The translations under genes and the position numbers were made by a program. From an uncultured Porphyromonas sp. (lineage in GTDB: Bacteria > Bacteroidota > Bacteroidia > Bacteroidales > Porphyromonadaceae): a stretch of DNA of 15,116 nucleotides. Position 1 is the first letter of the stretch, and each line of letters opens with the position of its first letter. Shown here piece by piece: positions 6,344-13,959 of this stretch. Location of the stretch: contig USJF01000015.1 of assembly GCA_900554935.1 (NCBI GenBank), positions 1 to 15,116 of the forward strand, read 5' to 3'. A model generated the notes under the pieces. It was not told where the DNA came from and ran no database searches. It saw only the letters and a list, made by a program, of their open reading frames with translations.

Positions 6344-7861
6344 ATGATGCTAACGGTACTTACCACCGACCATCTACTTCTATACGGCTCCATCTTAGCG
6401 GTATTGGGGCTATTTCTAAGCAAGACGGGCTTTAGGTTTGGGCTACCCACACTGCTCCTATTCCTAGGGGTTGGAATGGCAGCGGGAGCTACTGGCTTTA
6501 TCAACTTCGATAACCCCGTCATTGCACAAACAATTGGCTCCGTAGCTCTGGTGGTGATCCTCTTTTCAGGCGGTATGGATACCTCCTTCAAAGAGGTAAA
6601 GCCGATTATGGCACCGGGTGGGCTACTCGCCACAGTGGGGGTGCTACTCACTGCCCTCTTCACTGGCACCTTTATCTACTTCCTATTTCAATGGTTAGAT
6701 ATGGGGATCAAGCTCACCTTCCTACAGTCGCTTCTCTTTGCCAGTGTGATGAGCTCTACCGACTCCGCCTCCGTCTTCTCCATTCTTAGGAGCAAGCGCA
6801 CCAATCTTAAGCAAAACCTCAAGCCACTCCTTGAGTTTGAGAGCGGTAGTAACGACCCGATGGCCTACATGCTCACTATGGTGCTGATACAGATGATCAG
6901 CCAAGGCGATAGCGTCACGATATGGGATGGTGTCTGGATGTTTGTAGTCCAATTTTCACTCGGTCTACTCCTCGGCTTCTTGCTTGGGAAAGGGGCCATT
7001 TGGCTGGTCAATAGAGCCAATCTCTACGCCACCTCACTTTACCCTATCCTGATGCTCTTTGTCGCCTTCTTCATCTACTCCATCACCAATACCGTGCAGG
7101 GCAATGGCTACCTCGCCGTCTATGTTGGGGGCTTAGTGATAGGCAATTCACGCATGCAGTACAGCCACACCATCGCCAAGTTCTTTGATGGTATGCAGTG
7201 GCTTAGTCAGCTGGTAATGTTCTTGACCCTAGGGCTTCTCGTGGACGTTCCCTTCCTATTGAAAGTGGCACTCCCAGCGCTCTACATCTCCCTATTTATG
7301 CTCTTCTTTGGGCGTCCCCTCTCAGTCTTCCTTACCTTACTTCCCTTCTGGGGCAAGTTCAGTGCCAAAGCACAGCTCTACACCAGCTGGGTGGGGCTAC
7401 GCGGGGCAGTACCCATCATCTTTGCGATATCACCGTGGGTAGCGGGACTTGAGCATGCACAGCTCACCTTTACCATTGTCTTCTTCATCACTATCCTCTC
7501 CCTACTGATTCAGGGAACTACAGTGCACTCTATGGCCGATAAGCTCGATCTTATTGACTACTCCGTGCGAGAGAATGTCTTTACCGATATCAATCTCCCT
7601 CAGCAGATCAAGAGTGCGATTTCAGAGATTATCGTCAATGACCAGATGCTTAGCAAGAGCGATATGATGCGCGACCTTGAGCTCCCCGATCACACACTCG
7701 CCATTATGGTACAGCGCGAAGGGCAGTTCTTCATCCCCCGAGGGCATACACAGCTACGGATAGATGACCACGTTCTCTTCATCTCCGACGATCAAGAGGC
7801 ACTCGTGCAGGCATACGAAGAGCTAGGAGTCAATATATATAGTATGGATAGCAACGCATGA
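6344..7861 (+). CDS. cvrA: Potassium/proton (cation/proton) antiporter, NhaP2/CvrA type
   Basis: This 505-residue inner-membrane protein belongs to the CPA1 sodium/hydrogen exchanger family and most resembles NhaP2/CvrA, which expels K+ or Na+ in exchange for protons. About 12 hydrophobic segments fill residues 10-395. Family marks include SSTDSASVF at 137-145, ESGSNDPMAYMLT at 166-178 (the ND pair of the ion-binding core) and WVGLRGAVPIIFA at 349-361. The C-terminal cytoplasmic part (about 405-500), with DHTLAIMVQREGQFFIPRG and RIDDHVLFIS, is a TrkA-C-like domain thought to sense nucleotides or ions. ATG codons at 6344 and 6347 are both possible starts. Its stop overlaps the dapF start in ATGA, so it is translationally coupled to the diaminopimelate genes, a pairing with no obvious metabolic logic. 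The family is secure; the ion preference is inferred. Confidence 0.9.
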   Translation: MMLTVLTTDHLLLYGSILAVLGLFLSKTGFRFGLPTLLLFLGVGMAAGATGFINFDNPVIAQTIGSVALVVILFSGGMDTSFKEVKPIMAPGGLLATVGVLLTALFTGTFIYFLFQWLDMGIKLTFLQSLLFASVMSSTDSASVFSILRSKRTNLKQNLKPLLEFESGSNDPMAYMLTMVLIQMISQGDSVTIWDGVWMFVVQFSLGLLLGFLLGKGAIWLVNRANLYATSLYPILMLFVAFFIYSITNTVQGNGYLAVYVGGLVIGNSRMQYSHTIAKFFDGMQWLSQLVMFLTLGLLVDVPFLLKVALPALYISLFMLFFGRPLSVFLTLLPFWGKFSAKAQLYTSWVGLRGAVPIIFAISPWVAGLEHAQLTFTIVFFITILSLLIQGTTVHSMADKLDLIDYSVRENVFTDINLPQQIKSAISEIIVNDQMLSKSDMMRDLELPDHTLAIMVQREGQFFIPRGHTQLRIDDHVLFISDDQEALVQAYEELGVNIYSMDSNA

Positions 7862-8658
7862 ACAAAATAACATTTGATAAATTGCACGGTCTAGGCAACG
7901 ACTACATTTACATAGACCTAGACAAGTACCCACTGGCAGATATTGCCCAGTTCGCTCGCCAATACAGTGACCGACGCAAAGGGATTGGTGGGGATGGCGT
8001 CATCACCTACAATAGGGAGCCATCGGGACATTACAAGATGCGGATCTTCAACCTCGACGGCTCGGAAGGGCTGATGTGTGGCAATGCGATCCGCTGCGTT
8101 GCCAAGCTACTCTACGAACGAGAGCTAGACCGCTCCAACCCTATGACGATAGAGACACAATCGGGCGATAAAATACTAGCCCTCACGATAGAAGGCGGGA
8201 AAGTCCTTGCTGCTAGAGTGGATATGGGTCTGCCTCGACTGCTTGAAGCGGGCAAAGAAGTACAAGGGATAGAGGGGAGCTACGTCTCTGTCGGCAACCC
8301 CCACTTCATACACTTCATAGAGAGCGACCCAGACGATTATCCACTTGCAGATATTGGGCCAAGGATAGAGCACGACCCAGCCTTCCCCGATGGTGTCAAC
8401 TACGAAGTTGCCCAGATCAAAGACCCCCATACCATCAAGATGAGAGTCTGGGAGCGTGGCTCAGGGCTGACACAAGCTTGTGGCACAGGAGCTACCGCCA
8501 CAGCTGTTGCTGCGATAGCGCTCGGTTTAGTAGCCCACAAAGTGCAGGTAGAGATGCCTGGCGGAGCCCTCATAATTGAGTGGAGTGGCAAAGAGAGCGA
8601 CCCCGTATATATGACCGGTCCCGCGACATACGTATATCAAGGAATAGTAACGATATGA
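7858..8658 (+). CDS. dapF: Diaminopimelate epimerase
   Basis: DapF converts LL-2,6-diaminopimelate to the meso form, the precursor of lysine and of the peptidoglycan cross-link residue, in the cytoplasm and without a cofactor. The 266-residue protein has the normal family length. It opens with FDKLHGLGNDYIYID and carries the two catalytic cysteines in their usual settings: Cys74 in GLMCGNAIRC and Cys208 in GLTQACGTGATA. Also visible are the family stretches RRKGIGGDGV at 39-48, FNLDGSE at 64-70 and VGNPHF at 145-150. It overlaps the antiporter gene before it and dapL after it by ATGA, so all three are probably translated from one mRNA. Its substrate is the product of the next gene, DapL. Confidence 0.97.
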   Translation: MNKITFDKLHGLGNDYIYIDLDKYPLADIAQFARQYSDRRKGIGGDGVITYNREPSGHYKMRIFNLDGSEGLMCGNAIRCVAKLLYERELDRSNPMTIETQSGDKILALTIEGGKVLAARVDMGLPRLLEAGKEVQGIEGSYVSVGNPHFIHFIESDPDDYPLADIGPRIEHDPAFPDGVNYEVAQIKDPHTIKMRVWERGSGLTQACGTGATATAVAAIALGLVAHKVQVEMPGGALIIEWSGKESDPVYMTGPATYVYQGIVTI

Positions 8659-9860
8659 AAAAGATAAACGACCAATTCAATAAGCTCCCTGGGAGCTACT
8701 TATTTGCCGAAATCAACCGGCGTATCATTAAGTACCAAGAAGCACACCCCGAAGCCAAGATACTACGCATGGGCATCGGCGATGTCACCCGCCCTCTGCC
8801 CCCAACCGTTATCAAGGCAATGCACGAAGCGGTAGATGAGATGTCGAGTGGCAAGACCCTTAAAGGGTACGGGCCAGAGCAAGGCTATGCCTTTTTACGC
8901 GAATTGATAGTCCAGCACGACTACGCCTCCAGAGGCGTAGAATTAGCCCCCGACGAGATCTTCGTAAGCGACGGAGCTAAGAGCGACACCGCCAATATCG
9001 TGGACCTCTTTAGCAACGACGTACGGATCGCCGTCACCGACCCAGTCTATCCCGTTTACGTCGATAGCAACGCCCTCGCCGGTCGCGCTGGCGATTACCT
9101 CGCCGAGAGCGGACAGTGGAGCCGTCTCACCTACCTCCCTTGTAGCCAAAGCAATCAATTCATTCCACCACTTCCCCAGCAACCAGTAGATATCATCTAC
9201 CTCTGCTACCCCAATAACCCCACCGGTACCACCCTCACCCGCGACCAGCTAAAGAAGTTCGTAGACTACGCCCGAGAGCACGACGCCCTCATCCTCTTCG
9301 ATGCCGCCTACGAAGCCTTTATCAGAGAGGAAGATGTCCCTCACAGCATCTACGAGATAGAGGGAGCCAAAGAGTGTGCCATCGAATTCCGAAGCTATTC
9401 CAAGACCGCAGGCTTCACCGGGGTGCGATGTGGCTATACCGTGGTGCCTAAGACCCTCCCAGGTGGGCTAAATGCTATGTGGAGCCGCCGACAGACCACC
9501 AAGTTCAATGGTGCCAGCTACATTAGCCAAAGAGGTGCCGCCGCCATCTACACCCCACAAGGCCAAGCAGAGGTACGTGCCAATATCGATTACTACCTAC
9601 AAAATGCCCAGACCATCAGAGAGGCACTCACAGAGATAGGAGTAGCTCACTACGGAGGCGTCTCAGCCCCTTATATTTGGCTCAAGACACCGGAAGAGTA
9701 CCCTGCATCGTGGGATTACTTCAATTACCTACTCACCGAGAAGCAGATCGTCGGCACCCCAGGCGTAGGCTTCGGACTGGAGGGCGAAGCCTACTTCCGC
9801 CTCTCCGCCTTCAGCACCCACGAAGCCACCCGCGAAGCGATGCAACGCCTCACCAAATAA
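8655..9860 (+). CDS. dapL: LL-diaminopimelate aminotransferase
   Basis: DapL is a PLP-dependent fold-type I aminotransferase that makes LL-diaminopimelate from tetrahydrodipicolinate and glutamate in one step, bypassing the succinylated or acetylated intermediates of the DapD/DapC/DapE route. At 401 residues it has the usual length. It opens with NDQFNKLPGSYLFAEI, typical of the plant and Bacteroidetes enzymes. PLP-site marks are DPVYPVYVDSN at 129-139, YPNNPTGT at 185-192, DAAYEAFI at 216-223, and SYSKTAGFTGVRCGY at 247-261 with the Schiff-base lysine K250 and R258. The frame is open upstream to 8580, but the ATG at 8655 is the start: it overlaps the dapF stop as ATGA and matches the conserved N-terminus. 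A strong terminator follows. Confidence 0.97.
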   Translation: MKKINDQFNKLPGSYLFAEINRRIIKYQEAHPEAKILRMGIGDVTRPLPPTVIKAMHEAVDEMSSGKTLKGYGPEQGYAFLRELIVQHDYASRGVELAPDEIFVSDGAKSDTANIVDLFSNDVRIAVTDPVYPVYVDSNALAGRAGDYLAESGQWSRLTYLPCSQSNQFIPPLPQQPVDIIYLCYPNNPTGTTLTRDQLKKFVDYAREHDALILFDAAYEAFIREEDVPHSIYEIEGAKECAIEFRSYSKTAGFTGVRCGYTVVPKTLPGGLNAMWSRRQTTKFNGASYISQRGAAAIYTPQGQAEVRANIDYYLQNAQTIREALTEIGVAHYGGVSAPYIWLKTPEEYPASWDYFNYLLTEKQIVGTPGVGFGLEGEAYFRLSAFSTHEATREAMQRLTK

Positions 9861-9886
9861 CTACACCACAATCCATAGAAAAAGAT

Positions 9887-9929
9887 AAGCCATTAAGGAA
9901 CTTCCAGAGCTCCTTAATGGCTTTTTTTT
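9887..9929 (+). terminator. Rho-independent terminator of the dapL operon
   Basis: AAGCCATTAAGGA (9887-9899) pairs perfectly with TCCTTAATGGCTT (9911-9923) around an 11-base loop; eight T at 9922-9929 form the last pairs and the tail. It starts 26 bases past the dapL stop. Confidence 0.93.
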
Positions 9930-10059
9930 AGGAGAGAACCAAAGAAAAAGCCGGTATTCTTAAGCACACTTCTAGCAAGATAGACTTATGATGGATAGAC
10001 ACAACTACCGACGAAAGATCTACAAGGCGTCCATCGAGACCGTACCTCGAGGATAGTTC

Positions 10060-10139
10060 AGTTTGTAACTCAATGATCGCTCAGTTTGTAACTCAGGCAT
10101 CACTGAGTTTGTAACTCAACGATCACTCAGTTTGTAACT
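10060..10139. repeat. Tandem array of the 23-bp repeat (array 2, four units)
   Basis: AGTTTGTAACT occurs four times without change at 10060, 10083, 10106 and 10129, again exactly 23 bases apart. The 12-base spacers resemble CAACGATCACTC. A decayed unit, AGACCGTACCT, sits in register at 10037. Compared with the array at 2664 the half-sites AGTT and AACT, the period and the spacer core ACGATC with a following CT are shared on the same strand, while the central triplet is TGT instead of ACA. The array lies between the dapL terminator and the next promoter. The rest of the gap (9930-10345) holds only that promoter and a distant inverted repeat TAGGCAC (10181) / GTGCCTA (10243). Confidence 0.9.
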
Positions 10140-10269
10140 CGCAATTACCCGCCTAACCAGCTGCATTGAAAGTAAATATGTAGGCACGGCGCCCGATCTA
10201 TCTAATCTGCCCGACTTCTCCGATAAAGTACCGCCAAATTAGGTGCCTATAGAAAAGGCTCCGCCCATA

Positions 10270-10299
10270 TTGGGATATGATAGGAATTTAGTAGATTTG
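10270..10299 (+). promoter_or_regulatory. Promoter of the outer-membrane protein gene and lgt
   Basis: TTG at 10270-10272 is followed after 19 bases by TAGATTTG at 10292-10299, a perfect TAnnTTTG box. This is the best Bacteroidetes-type promoter in the window. Transcription would start near 10306, giving an A-rich leader of about 40 bases before the ATG at 10346. Confidence 0.7.
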
Positions 10300-10345
10300 T
10301 GGGAGATATTGTACTAATCATTAGATTAAAGAAAAATAAATAGTT

Positions 10346-10978
10346 ATGAAAAAGTGGATACTTACCCTTACCGCCGTGGCACTTTCTGCGCTAGGTGCGA
10401 GTGCACAGACCGTTAGCCTCAGCTACGATGATGGTAATAATGGCTTTGGCCTACTCACGGAGAAGCCTCACGAAGTGAAGCTCAATCTCCTCACCACTGC
10501 TATCTTTCTCCACCCTGAAGTGGCTTACGACTACACCATTAATACCGACCTATCGGTGGGTGGTAGGGTCTCTTTTAATATCAAAAACGACAATGACTAT
10601 GCAGGGCAAACGCTAGGTAACTTCCAAGTCTCTCCCTACGTGCGCTGGCACTTCTACAAAAACACTCGTGGCAATGCGCTGAGAGGCTTTTATGTAGAGG
10701 GCAATATCGCCTATACCAACTATGAGACCCAAACCTACACCAACGGTTTGGACCATGTCTCCCCAGTCTATGGTCACCCTGCTGAAGGCACTGAAGGCAA
10801 GGTTGAGACATCATCAGCCAATCAGTTTGGTCTCGGCGTCGGCGCTGGTTACCGCTGGATCACCAAAGGAGCCTGGAGCTTTGAGCTAGGGTCTGTTTTT
10901 GGCAGAAACCTTCTCAATAATAATGATGCTACAAGGATCTACTGGAATACTATCTTCTCCATCGGTAAGCGATTCTAA
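10346..10978 (+). CDS. Small outer-membrane beta-barrel protein
   Basis: The 210-residue product begins with a clear Sec signal peptide (MKK, a hydrophobic core, then GASA before Gln21, the likely cleavage site). The mature part has alternating strand-like stretches, for example KLNLLTTAIFLHPEVAYDY, LSVGGRVSFNI, FQVSPYVRWHFY and FGLGVGAGYRW, and ends in IFSIGKRF, with a C-terminal phenylalanine typical of barrels inserted by the Bam machinery. Size and pattern suggest an 8-strand barrel of the broad OmpA/porin-like group without a periplasmic peptidoglycan-binding domain. No specific function can be assigned. lgt starts 6 bases after its stop codon, so the two probably share the promoter at 10270. 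Confidence 0.8.
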   Translation: MKKWILTLTAVALSALGASAQTVSLSYDDGNNGFGLLTEKPHEVKLNLLTTAIFLHPEVAYDYTINTDLSVGGRVSFNIKNDNDYAGQTLGNFQVSPYVRWHFYKNTRGNALRGFYVEGNIAYTNYETQTYTNGLDHVSPVYGHPAEGTEGKVETSSANQFGLGVGAGYRWITKGAWSFELGSVFGRNLLNNNDATRIYWNTIFSIGKRF

Positions 10979-10984
10979 CAAGCG

Positions 10985-11845
10985 ATGCTAGGCGTTGTTA
11001 CTTGGACGGTTGATCCGATTATCTTCCAATCGGGCAGCCTACGACTTGGCTGGTATGGAGTGCTATTTGCTGTAGGGCTCATCGTCTTCGGCGGAGGTAT
11101 TCTCTCCAAGATGTGGAAGCACGAAAATCTCACAGAGAAGTCCTTCAATCAGCTGGCATTGTATGTACTAGTGGCCACAATTGTGGGGGCTCGACTAGGG
11201 CATTGCCTCTTTTACGAACCGAGCTACTACCTTGCCAATCCCATTGAGATACTCAAGACATGGGAGGGAGGACTAGCGAGCCACGGTGGTGTCATTGGTA
11301 TTATGGTCGCCATCTGGATCTACTCCAAGCGAGTGAGCCACCAGAGTATGCTCTGGACCTTCGACCGCCTCTGCGTCCCTGTGGGCTTAGTGGCGGCGAT
11401 GATCCGTCTCGGCAACCTGATGAATCACGAGATCTATGGCCATGCCACTGACCTGCCTTGGGGCTTCCGCTTCATTGAGAATATCCACCAGTGGCAAGCA
11501 GGTGCAGAGCCCATCTTCACTGCCCCTTCCCACCCTACGCAGCTCTACGAAGCAGCGATCTATCTACTGGTCTTCGCGGTCTGCATGTGGCTCTACTGGA
11601 AGCGAGATGCCGAGAAGCGAGAAGGGCTTATCTTTGGCGTAGCTATGGTGATGATCTTCACAGGTCGCTTCTTCATCGAGTTTGTCAAAAACGCCCAAGT
11701 GGACTTTGAAGCGGGCATGACCCTCAATATGGGACAGTGGCTCAGCATCCCCTTTGTGCTCATCGGCATTGCTTCGATTGTCTATAGCTTTAAGCAACCT
11801 ATTAAAGAGTACCGCCGAGGCGGCAATAGCATATATCAAAAGTAG
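10985..11845 (+). CDS. lgt: Prolipoprotein diacylglyceryl transferase
   Basis: Lgt is the inner-membrane enzyme that moves a diacylglyceryl group from phosphatidylglycerol to the lipobox cysteine of prolipoproteins, the first step of lipoprotein maturation. The 286-residue protein has about seven membrane segments and the family motifs: LGWYGVLFAVG at 21-31, GGLASHGGVIG at 95-105 with H100, RLGNLMNHEIYG at 141-152 with R141 and E149, SHPTQLYEA at 182-190, and GRFFIEFVKN at 227-236. The ATG at 10985 gives an N-terminus of normal length. It follows the barrel-protein gene by 6 bases. The next gene starts 41 bases past its stop, with a short hairpin between. Confidence 0.96.
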   Translation: MLGVVTWTVDPIIFQSGSLRLGWYGVLFAVGLIVFGGGILSKMWKHENLTEKSFNQLALYVLVATIVGARLGHCLFYEPSYYLANPIEILKTWEGGLASHGGVIGIMVAIWIYSKRVSHQSMLWTFDRLCVPVGLVAAMIRLGNLMNHEIYGHATDLPWGFRFIENIHQWQAGAEPIFTAPSHPTQLYEAAIYLLVFAVCMWLYWKRDAEKREGLIFGVAMVMIFTGRFFIEFVKNAQVDFEAGMTLNMGQWLSIPFVLIGIASIVYSFKQPIKEYRRGGNSIYQK

Positions 11846-11854
11846 TTATTTACC

Positions 11855-11869
11855 TGCCTAGTGTAGGCA
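11855..11869 (+). other. Short hairpin between lgt and fprA
   Basis: TGCCTA and TAGGCA form a perfect 6-bp stem around the loop GTG. No T-run follows directly, so it is a weak terminator at best; it may instead be a processing or regulatory element in the fprA leader. No TAnnTTTG promoter box is seen in the 41-base gap, so fprA may be read from upstream. Confidence 0.35.
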
Positions 11870-11886
11870 AAGATTAGATTATTTTT

Positions 11887-13077
11887 ATGAAATATCAACT
11901 CAAAATCAATGAATCGACCTATTACTTTGGTCAAAACGATAGGACCCAGAGGTTCTTCGAGCACCTCTATCCACTTCCCCACGGTATGGCGTACAATAAC
12001 TATCTCATCAAGGATGAGAAGAATGTACTCCTCGATACGGTAGATGTAGGGCTTTCTGAGCGTTTTTTCTCACAGCTAGATAGCGCCTTGGATGGGGAGC
12101 CACTGCACTACCTGATTGTACAGCACATGGAGCCAGACCACTCCGGCTCTATCGGACTGTTACTCCGCCGCCACCCCGAAGTGACGGTTGTGAGCAATAA
12201 GAAGACCAAGTCGATGCTAGAGGGCTATGGCGTTTGTCCCGATAAGTTTATGGAGGTAGACGAAAAGACTCCGCTCAATATCGGTAGCCGAGAGCTACAG
12301 TTTGTCTTCGCCCCTATGGTGCACTGGCCAGAGGTGATGTTTACCTACGATGCTAAGGAAAAGACCCTCTTCTCTGCCGATGCCTTTGGTGCTTACGGTG
12401 CGATAGATGGAGGCTTCTGGGATGAGCAACACGACCTTGCCGCCTATCTTCCCGAAGCACATAGATACTACACCAATATCGTGGGCAAGTATGGTAGCTT
12501 CGTACAGCGCGCTATAGATAAGGCACTGAAGCTAGATATCAAGATTATTGCCCCTGTGCACGGAGTAGTTTGGCGTAAGCATATCCCCGAGGTGCTAGAG
12601 CTCTACCGCAAGATGGCCACCTACGAGGCAGAGCCAGGAGTAGTGATTGTCTACGGCTCTATGTATGGCAATACTGATGAGCTAGCCGAGGTGATCGGTC
12701 GTTCACTCGGTGCCCACGGCGTCAATCGCGTAGTGCTTCACCATATGGGGCACTCCAGTGTGTCGCAAGTGATCTCCGACGTCTTCCGCTACAAAGGTGT
12801 GATCATCGGCTCACCTACCTATAATAATGGCGTATGGCCCAACGTACAGGATGCACTCTACCAGCTGGCAGAGCGCAATATCCCCGACCGCCTCTATGCA
12901 GTCTTTGGTTCGGGCACTTGGAATCCCAATACCATCACTCCACTAGAAGAGTGGGCAGAGGCACGCAAGTGGACCAAGGTGGCAGAGTCTATCAAGCTAT
13001 CTCAAGCCCCCTCTCTGGAGGATAAAGCAGCTGCTTGGGAGCTAGGCCGATTAATGGCCGAAGCGGTACTAAAATAA
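11887..13077 (+). CDS. fprA: A-type flavodiiron protein (O2/NO reductase)
   Basis: Flavodiiron proteins reduce O2 to water, or NO to N2O, in the cytoplasm of anaerobes and so protect them during exposure to air or host nitric oxide. At 396 residues this is the minimal class A form. The N-terminal metallo-beta-lactamase domain (about 1-245) has the diiron ligands: H80, E82, D84 and H85 in QHMEPDHSGS, H146 in MVHWPEV, D165 in FSADAFG and H225 in APVHGVVW. The C-terminal flavodoxin domain (about 250-395) binds FMN through VYGSMYGNTDE at 255-265 and GSPTYNNGVWPN at 308-319. No rubredoxin or flavin reductase domain is fused on, so an external electron donor is needed, and none is encoded nearby. 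O2 versus NO preference cannot be read from the sequence. A strong terminator follows. Confidence 0.95.
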   Translation: MKYQLKINESTYYFGQNDRTQRFFEHLYPLPHGMAYNNYLIKDEKNVLLDTVDVGLSERFFSQLDSALDGEPLHYLIVQHMEPDHSGSIGLLLRRHPEVTVVSNKKTKSMLEGYGVCPDKFMEVDEKTPLNIGSRELQFVFAPMVHWPEVMFTYDAKEKTLFSADAFGAYGAIDGGFWDEQHDLAAYLPEAHRYYTNIVGKYGSFVQRAIDKALKLDIKIIAPVHGVVWRKHIPEVLELYRKMATYEAEPGVVIVYGSMYGNTDELAEVIGRSLGAHGVNRVVLHHMGHSSVSQVISDVFRYKGVIIGSPTYNNGVWPNVQDALYQLAERNIPDRLYAVFGSGTWNPNTITPLEEWAEARKWTKVAESIKLSQAPSLEDKAAAWELGRLMAEAVLK

Positions 13078-13093
13078 TATATTGAGAGAGTAA

Positions 13094-13131
13094 AGTGATG
13101 GAGGAGATTCGCTCCTCCATCGCTCTTTTTT
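13094..13131 (+). terminator. Rho-independent terminator after fprA
   Basis: A 13-bp stem (13094-13106 with 13112-13124, one G-T pair) with the 5-base loop ATTCG is followed by a run of T at 13126-13131. It lies only 24 bases before the nagB start codon. Confidence 0.9.
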
Positions 13132-13155
13132 ACCATAAAACTACGATAAAAGGTT

Positions 13156-13953
13156 ATGAGAGTAATTATCCAAGAGAACAAAGAGTTGCTAGCTAAGTGG
13201 GCAGCACGCCACGTAGCAGAGCGCATCAATAGTGCCCGTCCTACCGCCGAGAAGCCTTTTGTACTCGGCTTACCTACCGGCTCCACACCCCTCGGGATGT
13301 ACCACGAATTGATAGAGCTCAATAAAGCGGGCAAAGTGAGCTTCGAGCATGTAGTCACCTTCAATATGGACGAGTATATCGGCATCCCCAAGGAGCACGA
13401 GCAGAGCTACTACACCTTTATGTGGAGCAACTTCTTTAGCCATATCAATATCCGTAAGGAGAATACCAATATCCTCAATGGCAATGCTCCCGACCTACTA
13501 GAGGAGTGCAGAAAGTATGAGGAGAAGATCCAGTCTTATGGCGGGATAGACCTCTTTATCGGAGGCATAGGAGAGGACGGGCACATCGCCTTCAATGAGC
13601 CAGGCTCATCGCTCTCATCACGCACACGGGTCAAGACCCTCACTTCCGATACCATCGAAGTCAACTCTCGCTTCTTTGATAATGACATCAGCCTAGTCCC
13701 CAAGACAGCTCTCACCGTAGGCGTTGGTACTGTCATGGATGCCAAAGAGGTGATGATCCTAGCCAATGGACAGAAGAAAGCAGTAGCACTGAAGCAAGGC
13801 ATAGAGGGAGCCATCAGCCAGATGTGGACCATCTCAGCACTCCAGCTACACCCCCACGGCATTATCGTATGCGACGAAGCAGCTTGTGGAGAGCTACGCG
13901 TAGCCACCTACCGCTACTTCAAAGATATAGAGAAGGATAATCTAGCACTATAA
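13156..13953 (+). CDS. nagB: Glucosamine-6-phosphate deaminase
   Basis: NagB converts glucosamine 6-phosphate to fructose 6-phosphate and ammonia, the last step that brings N-acetylglucosamine and sialic acid carbon into glycolysis. The 265-residue protein has normal length and all key residues at the numbering of the E. coli enzyme: the phosphate-binding stretch LGLPTGSTP at 37-45, D72 in FNMDEYIG, and D141, H143 and E148 in [16 protein letters not shown]. It is the single-domain form. The start at 13156 is supported by that numbering. A sialidase gene begins 6 bases after its stop, which points to joint use in host-glycan breakdown. No promoter is seen in the 24 bases after the preceding terminator. 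Confidence 0.97.
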   Translation: MRVIIQENKELLAKWAARHVAERINSARPTAEKPFVLGLPTGSTPLGMYHELIELNKAGKVSFEHVVTFNMDEYIGIPKEHEQSYYTFMWSNFFSHINIRKENTNILNGNAPDLLEECRKYEEKIQSYGGIDLFIGGIGEDGHIAFNEPGSSLSSRTRVKTLTSDTIEVNSRFFDNDISLVPKTALTVGVGTVMDAKEVMILANGQKKAVALKQGIEGAISQMWTISALQLHPHGIIVCDEAACGELRVATYRYFKDIEKDNLAL

Positions 13954-13959
13954 AGTATC

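Noticed and set aside
8580..8654. 25-residue N-terminal extension of DapL
   Set aside because: The extension is dapF sequence read in another frame; the ATG at 8655 overlaps the dapF stop and starts the conserved DapL N-terminus.
9988..10056. 22-residue plus-strand ORF before array 2
   Set aside because: It is very short, has no promoter or start-site support, and its end runs into the decayed repeat unit at 10037.
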